Shown: positions 23,008-33,255 of the stretch, piece after piece
Numbering within the stretch: position 1 is the first letter of the stretch
How the letters are laid out: the number at the start of each line of letters is the position of its first letter
Source: Rattus norvegicus
Lineage: Eukaryota > Chordata > Mammalia > Rodentia > Muridae
Direction of reading: 5' to 3'
NCBI RefSeq assembly: GCF_036323735.1
Contig: NC_086026.1
Coordinates: 51,474,539-51,538,538, forward strand
Length of the DNA: 64,000 nucleotides
Program-made: the position numbers and the translations under genes
The notes under the pieces: generated by a model
Told to the model about the DNA's origin: nothing
The model's input: only the letters and a program-made list of their open reading frames with translations
The model's database searches: none

Positions 23008-24187
23008 TCCTGCATTGAGCTGGGTTGTAGGCGCCATGCATTCAGGTCTGCCCATCACGTGGGGAAAGCTCAGGACCCAGTGGGCACCCGTGAGTGATGA
23101 TGAAAAAAGTGATGGGGTTACAGACGGCTGCAAGGAAGAGCTTTGATCTGAACCATCCCATTGTGTCTTTGTGCATAAGAATGAAAACCATTTTTTATGT
23201 ATGACCAAGCAATGAAGATGAGCACTGGGGCATTACATACTAACGATACCATTTTACATAGAGAGAAAGAAGATGTTGAGAGACTCAGGAAAATGGAAAG
23301 ATGCAAAGACCAACCCCTAAACAGATTGTCATGGTCTTTCTTTTCTTTTTGTACTTGTCTATATTCTTTTCTATGTAAGATGTATTCATTTATTATATAT
23401 AAGTACACTGTAGCTGTCTTCAGTAGCACCAGAAGAGAGCATCAGATCCCATTACAGATGGTTGTGAGCCACGATGTGATTGCTGGGAATTGAACTCAGG
23501 ACCTCTGGAAGAGTGGTCAGTGCTCTTAACCGCTGAGCCATCTCTCCAGTATTCTTACAAAGCTTTATAACACACACAAACTGGAAGCAATCTTTATTAT
23601 AGTCATCAACAGAGCTTAACTACTTTGAAACCCACACATCCTCATGGCAACAGCTCAGCAAATAAAATGTCACCTCCTTTGTAAAATCCCTTTCATCAGC
23701 CGCAGCCACCTTATTTACGTGACCTCCTTTCTTCTCCAGGATATAATTTGTATTTTAGTCTGAAGAACCAGATGACAAAGGAGAAAGAAAAATTCAACAA
23801 AGCTCCAGGGCTCTCTGGAGGCTGATTTGTCTCCCAGCAAGCACATCTCTGTGGGGAGGGGAAGAGAGAGTGCGCTGGGTAGCGGGTGGGCTAAGGTCAG
23901 TGTTAAATAGAGGAGTCTCCAAAGATCAAGTGACTTCCTCTACTGAGAAGATGCTGCTCTGTGTTTAACAGATACTGTTCTGAGATTACCAAGCTTCCTT
24001 AAGGCTTCAAGGTTCCTTCCATTCCTGTCTCCTCTCCAGGGAAGAATCCCATGGCTTCGCTTTGCCTGGGGATGCTGAGAATTCGGAAGAGGTGAGCAAA
24101 AGTGAGAATGTGGGGAAAGGAGAGGAAAATATCCCATGGAAGGCTAGTAGACATTTCTTAAATGTGTTCTCCTCAGTTGGTTGCCAT
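23008..24187. other. Spacer between the inverted arms
   Basis: It contains one B2 element (about 23372-23550). The remainder is unique-looking, with no gene seen. Confidence 0.6.
23372..23550 (-). mobile_element. B2 SINE
   Basis: The plus strand reads 'tattatatataagtacactg' through 'tgaactcaggacctctggaa' to 'ctgagccatctctccag', a reverse B2. Short duplications tattctt (23362-23368 and 23550-23556) may be its target-site duplication. Its CTCF-type core is mutated (agaagagagcat). Confidence 0.93.
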
Positions 24188-24447
24188 GATGGGTACTAAC
24201 GGACACCCCGTGTTGGACACTGCCTCTGCAGTCACTTGGAGGCTACCCATGGAAAGTCTCCACTACTGAGGCTTACTGCTAATGGTTTCTGGTGAGACTC
24301 ACGCAGTTTGCACAGCTACCCACCCGCATGGTGGCACAAGGTTTCCTTTTTTATGGATGATGGCTGTCAAGGACACTGTAAGGATGTTGCGCGATGATAT
24401 TCTATCTCCTTGATTTCTGACAGGAAGCCTGATTGTGACAAATGATC
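24188..24447 (-). repeat. Inverted repeat, right arm (260 bp)
   Basis: This is the inverted partner of 22731-23007. It is shorter by two small deletions relative to the left arm. A B4 SINE begins immediately after it. The 1.18-kb spacer between arms is not repeated. Confidence 0.93.
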
Positions 24448-24451
24448 TCGT

Positions 24452-24661
24452 GACCATTTTTGAGGTAAGGTCTCTCAGTGAACCTGGAGTTCACTCATTT
24501 GGCTACTCTGGCTATGTTGCAAGCCCCTAAAGATCCTTCCGTCTCTGCCTCTCTGGAATTGGGATTTTTATTACTATTATTATTATCATCATCACCACCA
24601 CCACCACCACCACCACTACTGCCACTGCCATCATCATCACCACCACCACCATCACCTCATC

Positions 24662-24693
<32 letters not shown>

Positions 24694-24782
24694 CATCATC
24701 ATTTTTTGCACAGGTTCTGGGATATCAAACTCAGACCCTAATATTTGCATGGCAAGCACTTTGCCAAATGAGCCACCTTCCT
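24452..24782 (-). mobile_element. B4 SINE split by a trinucleotide microsatellite
   Basis: Reverse B4 sequence ('aggtctctcagtgaacctgg' and 'tctctgcctctctggaattg') stops at about 24570 and resumes at about 24706 ('cacaggttctgggatatcaa', 'tggcaagcactttgccaaat'). Confidence 0.75.
24570..24703 (+). repeat. (ATT)n/(CAC)n/(CAT)n trinucleotide microsatellite
   Basis: About 130 bp of trinucleotide units grown within the B4 element. A frame reading runs of Pro or His is a composition artefact. Confidence 0.95.
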
Positions 24783-24805
24783 AGTAGTACTGAGTAGTTC
24801 AATGT

Positions 24806-25212
24806 CAACTCGACGCAAGCTAGAGTCATCCGAGGAGGAAACCTCAATTAAGAAAATGTCTCCCTAAGATAAGGCTGTAAAACAGGCCTGTAGGGGCATC
24901 TTCTTAGTTAGCAATTGATGTGGGAAGGCCAAGCCAATGTGGGTACATCCCTGAGCTGATGGTCCTGGGTTCTATAAGAGAGCAGACTGAGCAAGCCGTG
25001 AGGAGCAAGCCAGTAAGCAGCATCCCTCCATGACCTCTGTCTCAGAGCCTGCTTCCAGGTTCCTGCCCTGTTTGAGTTCCTGCCCTAAATGCCTTCAATG
25101 ATGAGCAGTGACAGGGATGAATAAGCAAAAAAACAGACAGACAGACAAACAACAACAGCAGCAAACCTTCTTTCCTCCCCAAGTATTATAGCAACAGTAA
25201 CTAAGATACCAG
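24806..25212 (-). mobile_element. Rodent medium-reiterated repeat (RMER/BGLII-like)
   Basis: The plus strand reads 'aatgtcaactcgacgcaagc', 'ctcaattaagaaaatgtctc', 'tggtcctgggttctataaga' and 'agcaagccagtaagcagcat', ending 'caacagtaactaagatacc'. This is the same family as 35.2 kb in the opposite orientation. Confidence 0.85.
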
Positions 25213-25371
25213 CTCTCATGGATAATTATTTTACTGTTCAAAATCCCTCCCCCCACTGAAGCATCCAGCACAGGGCCCACATGGGTCTGCACTGGGTCCT
25301 CTGTGTAGAGCTTCCAGCCTAATATTTTTATTGGACTCCTGAATATATGAATGAATGGCTCTCTAATTCTT

Positions 25372-25584
25372 TTTTCTTTTTTAAATTAATTTTACAGCTT
25401 TTTAAAAAAGATTTATTCATTTATTACATATAAGTATACTGTAGCTGTCTTCAGATACACCAGAAAAGGGCATCAGATCTCATTACAGATGGCTGTGAGC
25501 CACCATGTGGTTGCTGGGAATTGAACTCAGGACCTCTGGAAGAGTAATCGGGTGCTCTTAACCGCTGAGCCATCTCTCCAGCCC
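25372..25584 (-). mobile_element. B2 SINE with perfect 16-bp target-site duplication
   Basis: Reverse B2 from a T-rich tail (with 'aaaaaagatttattcattta') to 'ctgagccatctctccagccc'. tggctctctaattctt flanks it exactly (25356-25371 and 25585-25600). This is a clean young insertion. Confidence 0.97.
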
Positions 25585-25655
25585 TGGCTCTCTAATTCTT
25601 GTGCTTTCTCTTAGGTCTCTTTTTTCTTCCGTTGGCTTGCCTTGTCCAACCTCAA

Positions 25656-25925
25656 TGCCAAAGTCTTTGTTTTATCTTATTAGGTTTTATTTTCTTATAT
25701 TTTGTTATCAATTAGAAGCCTGTTCTTTCCTAATGAAAGACGGAAAGGGAGGGGATTTGGAAGTGAGAGGAGGTGGGGGAGGAACCAGGAGAAGTAGAGG
25801 GAGGGGCAACTGTAATCAGGATATAGTATGTGAGAAAAGAATTCATTTTTAATAAAAGGGGAAAGAAAATTAAAATTAAAAGAAAATTAAAATTAAAAGG
25901 GGGAAGGAAAGAAGGAAGGAAAGAC
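25656..25925 (+). mobile_element. L1 3' UTR fragment with A-rich tail
   Basis: 'aatgaaagacggaaagggag', 'aggtgggggaggaaccagga' and 'caactgtaatcaggatatag' are the L1/Lx 3' UTR, ending in 'tttttaataaaagggg'. An (AAAATTA)n and (GGAA)n tail runs to about 25925. No ORF remains. Confidence 0.75.
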
Positions 25926-26117
25926 CCAGATTGAAATCAGTCGAAGGTGAATAGTAATTCCTCCTATTTGGCTTGCCAGCTCTCTAGCCCGATACTTCTT
26001 CACATGGTCTTGCTTGTGGTGTTCAATGGCCTATCTGGTCTTTCTCCTCGTGGGTCTTCATTAAATTCTACTTTAGCAATGGTGGTCAAATCCACCCCAA
26101 TGCTCTCAGTTAAAGAA

Positions 26118-26216
26118 TTCATTTTATTTTTAATTATGTGTGTATGTGCACATTGGTGGGTGTGTGCACAGGAGTGTAGTGCCCACAGAGGCCAGTAAAG
26201 GACTTCAGATCTCCCA
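26118..26216 (-). mobile_element. B2/B3 SINE fragment
   Basis: 'cattttatttttaattatgt' and 'agtgcccacagaggccagta' are the tail half of a reverse B2/B3. The head is missing. Confidence 0.65.
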
Positions 26217-26242
26217 AAGGAGACATTGGCATTATTCCTAAA

Positions 26243-26390
26243 CTTCTCGCAACTGTGAATAAAGCTGCTATGAACATCCATGCACAGGTTTCTATGTGGA
26301 TGCATGTTTTTCAGTTCATTTAGATGAATGACCTGGATCATATATCCACCAGGGCTGTATCGTTTTGAATCCAGTGAAGCATCAAATAAA
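26243..26390 (-). mobile_element. Old L1 ORF2 fragment
   Basis: 'aactgtgaataaagctgcta' followed by 'gtggatgcatgtttttcagt' matches the antisense of a common old mammalian L1 ORF2 segment. Decayed. Confidence 0.6.
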
Positions 26391-26889
26391 AGGCCTCACT
26401 CTTCTCCACTCAACACCCTTTTCTGTATTGGTTGATGCCTGTTTGGAGTTTGACCTTTTTAATAGCACCCTCATGCTAACTTGCTTTCCTTTCTTCTTTA
26501 CATCCCCTCCCCCATTGATTTTTCTCTTCATGGGGGCTCCCTATCTTTTCCCTTTATTCCTCATTAGGAGATAAGTTTTGATCAGGAAGTCTGAGATGTG
26601 TCCACTGCAGAATTTACTTAATTGGTAGCAAGGTGGAGATGGAGACTGTCACGTGAGTTCTCTTTGCCTTGTTGCTTAACAGAGTCACAACTCTACAAGG
26701 GAGAAAAGGTTCTCTGACCCTCAGAAGACTTCAATATAAAGGGGAAAGCCAGGTCAAGGAGGGCCTTAGGCTGTGCAGGGGGCCCTTCTGAAACTGCTGT
26801 TAAGCTGAAGAATGGTCTCTTCTGAATTGGGTTCTAGACCACTGTATACTGTTGCTTGGGTATGCTCTGTTGTCTAGGGGGCTCACATG
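26391..26889. other. Unassigned sequence
   Basis: No gene or clear repeat is seen. Confidence 0.45.
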
Positions 26890-26894
26890 TTAGA

Positions 26895-27265
26895 GATGTG
26901 GATGTCGTTGTGGAACCCTGAAGAGGTGGCAGAACCTTTAAGAGGTAGAACATTGGGGTAGACTCTTAGGTGAAGGGATTAATGTAGCTCCCACAGGACT
27001 CCTAAGTTCTCACAAGGAAAAGGCCTTAAAAGAAATAAACCTGACCCCTGACTTATTCTCTGGCTTCTTGTCTAGTGGCATGATCTCTTTTTCTCATGTG
27101 TTCTTGTCATGATGCTACCTGTCATTAGATTTTTACCAGAGGCTGAACCAATGGGTTGCTAATCCAGTATCTGAACACCTCAAAGTCTGTGAGCTAAGTG
27201 AACCTCTTTTCTTTGTAAAGTCCACATGTGTCAGCTGTTTTGTTACAGTATCAAGTTGGTCACAG
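26895..27265 (+). mobile_element. MaLR-type LTR (MST/MLT1-like)
   Basis: 'agaacctttaagaggtagaa' near the start and 'gtgaacctcttttctttgta' near the end match landmarks of mammalian MaLR LTRs in the right order and spacing. It is non-coding, old and degenerate. Confidence 0.7.
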
Positions 27266-27540
27266 GAGTTACTCTGTTACAGTAACAGATCTGTGATGCA
27301 GATGAATACATAGTCTCTGGCAACAGTGTAGAATGTGGATGTGGGACAAAGAGAGGGATGCAAATTAGGGGCCAGTCAAGGAAGGAACACAGTGAATTAT
27401 ACAAGGAAGCCAAGGCTTGGACTAGTTCAAGGGAGAAAGATTAGAGAATAGAGCTTGATCCAAAGATTAAGGCTAGGAAATTGCAGAAATGAGACTCCAT
27501 GGCCAGTTCTGAGGGGGTTAATTAGAAGTAATAATCCCTG
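27266..27540. other. Unassigned sequence
   Basis: No gene or recognisable repeat is seen. Confidence 0.45.
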
Positions 27541-27544
27541 ATGA

Positions 27545-27768
27545 GTGCTGGAGAGATGGGTTGGTGGGTAAAGTGCTTACTGCTTAAGTATTAGGATTTG
27601 GGTTTGGACCCCTAGGACTCACAGACAGGTTGGCTGTTGTGGGTTCTGGAAACCCAGTGCTGAAGCAAAGACAAATGGATCCCTGGAGCTCATGACTCAC
27701 TGACCAGTCATTCCATCCAAACGAACAAGCTTCAGGCTAGTGAGAGATCCTGTCTCAAAAAGATGGTG
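27545..27768 (+). mobile_element. B4-type SINE (first of a tandem pair)
   Basis: The tRNA-like head 'gctggagagatgggttggtg' is followed by a B1-like right part ending 'gagagatcctgtctcaaaaa'. Confidence 0.8.
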
Positions 27769-27775
27769 TGGACGG

Positions 27776-28066
27776 GCTTGGGAGATGGCTCAATAGGCAG
27801 AGGCTCCTGCTGTAAAACTGAGATGACTCTAGTTCAAATTCCCAACTCCACTGTAAGAACCAGGCATGGCCAGATGTACAGAAAACCTCAGCACTGGGAG
27901 GCAGAGCACTTGTGGGAGCTTCCTGGCCAGCCAGCAAGCCTAGCTGTAACAGAAATCCTCATGTTTAGTCAAAGATTCAAACAATAAGGCAGGGGAGGGT
28001 GTTAGAGGAAGACTCCGACGAACGTACTACTCTGGCTTTTATCTGTGCACATATAACTACAGCTAC
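27776..28066 (+). mobile_element. B4-type SINE (second of a tandem pair)
   Basis: 'gcttgggagatggctcaata' starts a second composite element only a few bases after the first. Its B1-like part is 'cagcactgggaggcagagca', and a CA-rich tail follows. Confidence 0.75.
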
Positions 28067-28069
28067 CTA

Positions 28070-28110
<41 letters not shown>
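28067..28110 (+). repeat. (CA)n microsatellite
   Basis: A near-pure CA tract at the tail of the B4 element. Confidence 0.95.
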
Positions 28111-28112
<2 letters not shown>

Positions 28113-28270
28113 ATACACATACAAATAACAACCTCTTGGAGTGAGTACTGGTGTTCTGACCCATGGTGACTGAACCCATTAAAGAGAGAAGACAAAGGAA
28201 AGGTATTCAAAATCAGAGCACACAAAACAGTTACAGAGGGTGAGCCATGCCGACTTCCCTGTGCAGCTCT

Positions 28271-28390
28271 GGGGCTGGGCTGGGCCGGGCTGGTGTGGGG
28301 TGGGGTGGTGCTAGGCTGAGCTGGGCTGGGCTGGGCTGGGCTGGGCTGGGCCGGGCTGGTGTGGGGTGGGGTGGGGTGGGGTGGTGCTGA
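28271..28390 (+). repeat. GGGCT/GGGGT minisatellite
   Basis: Pentamer arrays (gggct then ggggt) occur twice as a larger unit, each ending ggtggtgct plus a gagc-like end. The plus strand is extremely G-rich and resembles immunoglobulin switch-type sequence (gagct/gggct). It has R-loop and G-quadruplex potential. Confidence 0.93.
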
Positions 28391-28642
28391 GCAGACTACG
28401 GATGAGCAGGGGTCTGAAGTCCGGCAGAAATGCCAGCCTCAGAGAATGAGAGCCAGAGCCCTCAGCATCGAAGGTGAGCACTGCCATTGTGTAAGACGCC
28501 AGAGGGAACTGAAGGGAGCTGGCAGAGTGTGGCTGTTTGCTTAAGAAGATGGTGGAAGATGAAAGGCTATGGGTAAGGAAACATCGCAGTGGCCAGAGAT
28601 GAAGGAGAGAGATGCTACAGACTGAATTAAAAAACAAGGCAT

Positions 28643-28750
28643 GGGGTTGGGGATTTAGCTCAGTGGTAGAGCGCTTGCCTAGGAAGCTCAAGGCCCTGGG
28701 TTCGGTCCCCAGCTCTGAAAAAAAGAACCAAAAAAAAAAAAAAAAAAAAT
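28643..28750 (+). mobile_element. ID SINE (BC1/tRNA-Ala derived)
   Basis: 'ggggttggggatttagctca' through 'ggttcggtccccagctctga' with a long A tail is a near-consensus ID element. aaggca at 28636-28641 and 28751-28756 is a probable short target-site duplication. Such elements expanded strongly in rat. Confidence 0.97.
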
Positions 28751-28756
28751 AAGGCA

Positions 28757-29343
28757 CATGTCAGGCTCAAACTGGGGACAGTCACTGGCTCTCGCCAATG
28801 GGAGGTGTTGCTCTTGAGTTGAGCTGTGGGGTCAGAAGGCAGATAGGAGCCCCCAAATGGGTTTAAGAGAGAGGAGGTCATGACCCCAAGTATGGGTGCT
28901 ATATTCGAGACTCTTGGCTGAGAGGTGAAAGAGAGGTCAGGAGAGATTTGCATGTGTACCGCTGAGGCTTGATGTATTTATAGGCTCCGGGTAACGAGCC
29001 AATGGGAAGCGAGGGAACCATCTATTGAAGAGGGCATCGTGGATGGAGCAAGATTCCAAAGTAGATTAGGAAAGAGAAGGTAGCTGGAGTAGGGAGAAGG
29101 TGGTGTGTGTCAGAGTAGGATGAGAGGGTCTCCAATAAGACAGGACCTTAATGAACGAGACCGAAGTTCCTAGATTATTGATGCTGATTTTAATGGAGGT
29201 GAGAGGAAGCAGAAGTTCATGCCAGTGACCTCAATTTTTTTTTTTTTTTTTTGGCAAAATGAGAGAGCAGGGCATATGCTGAGAGAAGACTAGAGCTGAT
29301 GTTGACATGTCACAGCAATTAGGCAGAACCGAAGATGTCAATC
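28757..29343. other. Unassigned sequence with T18 run
   Basis: A T run lies at 29235-29252. Nothing else is recognised. Confidence 0.5.
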
Positions 29344-29512
29344 AAGAAGTGGTAGTCTGGGACTGCAGAAGATGCAGGTTCAGTGTCCAGCATCCATATG
29401 ATGGCTCACGACCAACCATAACTCCAGGTCCAGGGTACTGGATGATTTCTTCTGACCTCTGTGGGCACCAGCCATGCATGTAGGAAATGCCCTCACATAC
29501 ATTAAAAAAAAG
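29344..29512 (+). mobile_element. B2/B3-type SINE, diverged
   Basis: 'gatgcaggttcagtgtccag', 'catatgatggctcacgacca' and 'ttcttctgacctctgtgggc' follow the B2/B3 order, ending in 'acattaaaaaaaa'. Confidence 0.8.
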
Positions 29513-29734
29513 GGCTTTCAAAAGGAAGTGTGTCAGTCTGTGTTACTTAAAGAGCAAGAAGCCAGGAGGTTGCTACAGCCTGTGTAGAGTGTGGGAAGAG
29601 TGGGGAATGGGTGTGTTATGACGTCCTCCTAGCCGCAAGAAGGGCCCAGAGCCACTGAAAGCTCAGGGCTCACCAGCAGAGACAGCTACCAGGCAAGTTC
29701 CCAAATAGCTTTCATTCGACACTTTTAAAACAGT
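29513..29734. other. Unassigned sequence
   Basis: Nothing recognised. Confidence 0.45.
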
Positions 29735-29895
29735 AAGCTGCTCTTGGACAGTTTAGGGAATGTTTCCACGGACATATTTCATTTCGTCTTCGTAGCAACG
29801 CTCTGAAGCATGGGTTTTTCTTTCCCTTCTTTGCAGATAGACACACACACCACCATGACTACAGGTCAGACAAGTCACAGGGGCATGACGGATCC
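29735..29895 (+). mobile_element. MIR-like fragment
   Basis: 'tttcatttcgtcttcgtagc' with 'aacgctctgaagcatgggtt' and a downstream 'acaggtcagacaagtcacag' resembles the central MIR. Confidence 0.45.
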
Positions 29896-30084
29896 CCAGG
29901 TATTGGATCTCTGGGCTCCATACAGATAGCATGTGATATTTAAAGGTACTGAGGATGAAAACTGAAAATTAAGTATGCTCCAGGGGTTAATTTTTCTGGG
30001 ACGGTGAGACGAGTCCCCCATTTCTACCAGTGCCCATAAACAACAGTGCACCTCTGAGATGAATTCACAGTCATGCCCTGGCTT

Positions 30085-30420
30085 TCCTTCTCCAATCCGC
30101 CCACGCAGCCCTCACAGGCCCCCACACCCCACGCTCAGTCACACCTCAATGCTTCTGCACCTGCTGTCCTTCTGCCTGGAAAAGCCTCTCTGTGCCTGTC
30201 CCCTGGCTAGCTCCTCCATTTTCAGATCTCACTAGCCACCTTCCTGCAGGCTGAGCCGACTGCCCTACTTTACGGTTTGATCCCTGCCCCAGGGCCACCA
30301 TCAATTCTGGAACAATGGCATCACTGTTCTTATCCCTGTCTCTCTCGCCAGACCGAGGGCTCCTTGTGGGCAGGCACTGAGCCTTGCCTCTTTCTCTATC
30401 TCCCTGTAAATGGGAGCTGC
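30085..30420 (+). mobile_element. L2 (LINE2) 3' fragment
   Basis: 'ctgctgtccttctgcctgga' and 'gggctccttgtgggcaggca' are L2 landmarks in the correct order. Old. Confidence 0.6.
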
Positions 30421-31179
30421 ACAGTGCTGGATGGGGAAGTCACCTGTAAATGCAGGAGGGGGTGCTGCTCCTGTCTCTCAGTGGGAAGCAGCCAAAAGCA
30501 TCTGCCAGCTGTCTTCCAGCCATGCCTCACCCAGGCTTCGAGGTTCTTTAACCGAGATGACAAGATGTGACAGAAGCACTGAGAGACAGATAATTAGCAA
30601 AAGCTTCCTTTCCAGAGGCTTGCCTCCCTGTTCACCTTTTAACGTGTAGTATTTTAATATATGCAGAACTGCTTTCCCTGGCTCCAGTAGTCCTCCAGAG
30701 CTGGGCGATTGCAGGGACCCTGGTTCCCCTCCTTTTTTTTCTCCCAGGGTACACCGGCAGTCCCTGTACTTGGATCTTGAGCCACGGTGAGCCCCATTGA
30801 GGTGCCTGTCAGATTGCCAGCCTCTCTCACCTGCAGCGAGCGCCATCTCACTACATCTGAAAGCCACAGCTCCTCTCTGTCCAGGGCTCTGCACAGCTGG
30901 CTCCTTCACCTCGGACCCTCTCTGCAGCCGTGTGGCCATGGCCGGTAAGGCACCAGGCAGCTCACACCCGCCTCTGCCACCCTCTCACTGGGTTCCCCAC
31001 CCGATTTACTGCTGCTCTCTGCCTCTCTCAGCTCTCAGTAGCTCCTTCCTGGTGGGCATCCCTGATCATCCTCTTGAGCCTCACCCACCGCTTCCTCCAA
31101 CAGCCGCTGATACGCCCCATCCATCCTTGGCTTTCCTTCCTGCTTGGTACTGGCACAGCACGCGTTCCCCTTGGTGTCT
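30421..31179. other. Unassigned GC-rich sequence
   Basis: Frames of about 150 codons occur on both strands (30939-30478 and 30797-31237), as expected from GC-rich, stop-poor sequence. There are no splice patterns or families. Confidence 0.45.
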
Positions 31180-31285
31180 TTTCTGCTTGATGGTGATTCA
31201 GATCCCTTTGCTTACTTTCTGCACCCTCAATGCCTAGAGCAGTATATGGGGCACAGAGCAGACAACCAGTGGACTTTCGTTGACT
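31180..31285 (+). mobile_element. L2 3'-end fragment
   Basis: 'ccctcaatgcctagagcagt' followed by 'atggggcacagagcagacaa' matches the L2 terminal region. Confidence 0.5.
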
Positions 31286-32029
31286 GAGTCCCGAGTTCAA
31301 GCAGAACCTCTCATTTCCTGATTGCAGCGCATGCATCTCAATTTCTTTCATATGTGTCTGTTCTGTTTAACTGGACTATATCGTGTATACAGTTCATTGC
31401 TAATACACACAAATGGGCGGAGAGCTTACACCCTAGGCCTGATGATGAACAGAAAGCGATGGTCCTTGTAGCGTAGGTCCTCGTAGCTCAGCAGTATCTG
31501 GACCCTGCCACCGGCTGTGCGTCCTTTCCCCGCCCTCTCCTCCCCTTATTGCCTTGTCTTAGGACAATATTATCACTCCCGGAGAAATCCTTCCTCCCTA
31601 CTGCTTCTGCTAATTTAATCCTGGATTTTTAAGCAGCTGTGAGGGGTGGGGTTGGGGTGGACGTGGGGGAATGTAGTCCAGCCACCATACATCATCTTAG
31701 AGAAGAAAAGGCTTGACGTTTTCATTGGTGGATCAATCCCGAAGCTCTGGGACTGGAGAAGACCCCAGAGGTCATCCCATCCATCTTTGCACCTCTAAGC
31801 AGTGCCGTTCTGAAAATCATCCCCCAAACCGACTGTCTGGCTTTTTCTCTGACTGTTCTCTAAGGGAGCTACCCTCTTAACCTCTCTTGATGGGCCGCTT
31901 TAGCGTTTTAGTGGAAAATGTAAAATTATTATGAAGGCAGCGGCAGTGCTGTCGGACAGAGAATTGGGGCACAGACCATAAGCCTGGAGCCTTAGGTGGA
32001 AACCACGGCTTCCGAAGATGAGACCAAGG
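31286..32029. other. Unassigned sequence
   Basis: No gene or recognisable repeat is seen. The 31880-31960 part keeps CpGs and AT-rich cores. Confidence 0.45.
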
Positions 32030-32110
32030 TAGGTTTGAATTTTGACCCGAGCACTGGTTAGCTAATTCGGTGACCCTGTGGAAGTAAATTAGCCTTAGAA
32101 ACAATTCCCA
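32030..32110 (-). mobile_element. MIR fragment
   Basis: 'tttgaattttgacccgagca' with 'ggttagctaattcggtgacc' fits the MIR 'ttactagctgtgtgacc' core. Confidence 0.5.
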
Positions 32111-32159
32111 AAGTAAGAACAAATAAACACAAAGTGAATCATAAGTACTTAATTTAAAA

Positions 32160-32182
32160 TAGATTATTCCCTTTTAAAATTT

Positions 32183-32236
<54 letters not shown>

Positions 32237-32352
32237 TTGTATGAGTTGGTCCCATGTGGTCTTCCATGATGTGGGAACTGGAGAATCAAACTCAGATTGT
32301 CTGGCTTAGTGGCAGGCATGAACCTTTACCCAGTGGGCCATTCCTTTGGCTC
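32160..32352 (-). mobile_element. B3-type SINE with (TG)n
   Basis: A (TG)n tract (32186-32234) occupies the tail of a reverse B3, then 'gggaactggagaatcaaact' and 'cctttacccagtgggccatt' follow to the head. Confidence 0.8.
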
Positions 32353-32522
32353 GCTAAGATCCACACGTTGATACATACATATGCATATATGTGAAATATT
32401 AAATGCATTGTCTCAATAAGCACATGGATACATCCTCAGTCAGTGTTTCCTCTGACCTTCCTTGTTTTAACTGCTCCTTCTCCCCACCCAGATGCATTTC
32501 CTGATCAATAGGTTCCAAGCCT

Positions 32523-32748
32523 TTTGTTCTCGACCTTCCTAATGCTGGGACCCTTTAACACAGTTCCTCACGCTATGGTGATCCAAGACCATAAAATTAT
32601 TTTTGTTGCTACTTCAAAACTGTAACTTTTCTACTGTTACGAATCGTAATGGAGATATTTTGTGTTTTCCAATAGTCCTAGGTGACCCTTGTGAAAGGGT
32701 TATTCAACCAGCTAAGAGGTTGGGACCCACAAGTTGAGAACCGATGCT
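32523..32748 (-). mobile_element. URR1-type hAT-Charlie DNA transposon (non-autonomous)
   Basis: 'ccataaaattatttttgttg' and 'gggacccacaagttgagaac' are landmarks of the rodent URR1 element, with degenerate inverted ends (…gttctcgacc / gttgagaac…). Flanks ccaagcct (32515-32522) and ctaagcct (32749-32756) are an 8-bp target-site duplication with one mismatch, as expected for hAT elements. Confidence 0.88.
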
Positions 32749-32934
32749 CTAAGCCTTCGTGATAGAACTTTCAAGTTCAAGAAAACCTGTCAGCTTCATG
32801 ATATCCTAAACTCTGCAAGGCTACCCTCAACTTGAAGATCATTATAGTCAAGTTAGAGAACAGACACGCACTCGGAAGACTGCATCTCAGTAACAACCAC
32901 AGGTGGACCAGGGGTGTGGATGTGAGCGCTCGAG

Positions 32935-33085
32935 CTTATGGAATCTTCATGCCTTCGTCTGTAAAATGGATTGATAACATCTTCTTCTCTGGGTGGCATC
33001 TTGCATTGATTACATGAGATTATGTATGGAAAGGACCTGGCTTATAGCCTGGGAATGGTGTGTGCTTAATACACGATAATTACAC
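32935..33085 (-). mobile_element. MIR fragment
   Basis: 'cgtctgtaaaatggattgat' and 'tgattacatgagattatgta' follow the MIR 3' half read in reverse orientation. Confidence 0.65.
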
Positions 33086-33094
33086 TAATAGTTG

Positions 33095-33255
33095 ACGTGC
33101 ATTGTCTACTCTGTCTGTGTCGGGCATTGAGAAGTGCCTTCTGTATTAACTTGTTCCTGGTAAATGGTTATCACGTTCATTCAAGGTTATTGCTTCCATT
33201 ATCATTCCTATTATTACATTTTAAAGACCCAGGAGGGAGAGTGACAATGGGCTCT
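33095..33255 (+). mobile_element. MIR fragment, opposite orientation
   Basis: 'gtgtcgggcattgagaagtg' to 'ttacattttaaagacccagg' follows MIR in forward orientation, a few bases from the previous one. Confidence 0.6.

Noticed and set aside
24478..24741. Frame with runs of Pro and His resembling a low-complexity protein
   Set aside because: Trinucleotide microsatellite inside a B4 SINE.
28643..28720. tRNA gene suggested by A-box and B-box
   Set aside because: It is an ID SINE; the sequence does not fold as a complete tRNA and has an A-rich tail and target-site duplication.
30478..31237. Opposed frames of 146-153 codons as a possible gene
   Set aside because: GC-rich, stop-poor DNA next to L2 remnants; both strands are open, no splice sites or recognisable domains.
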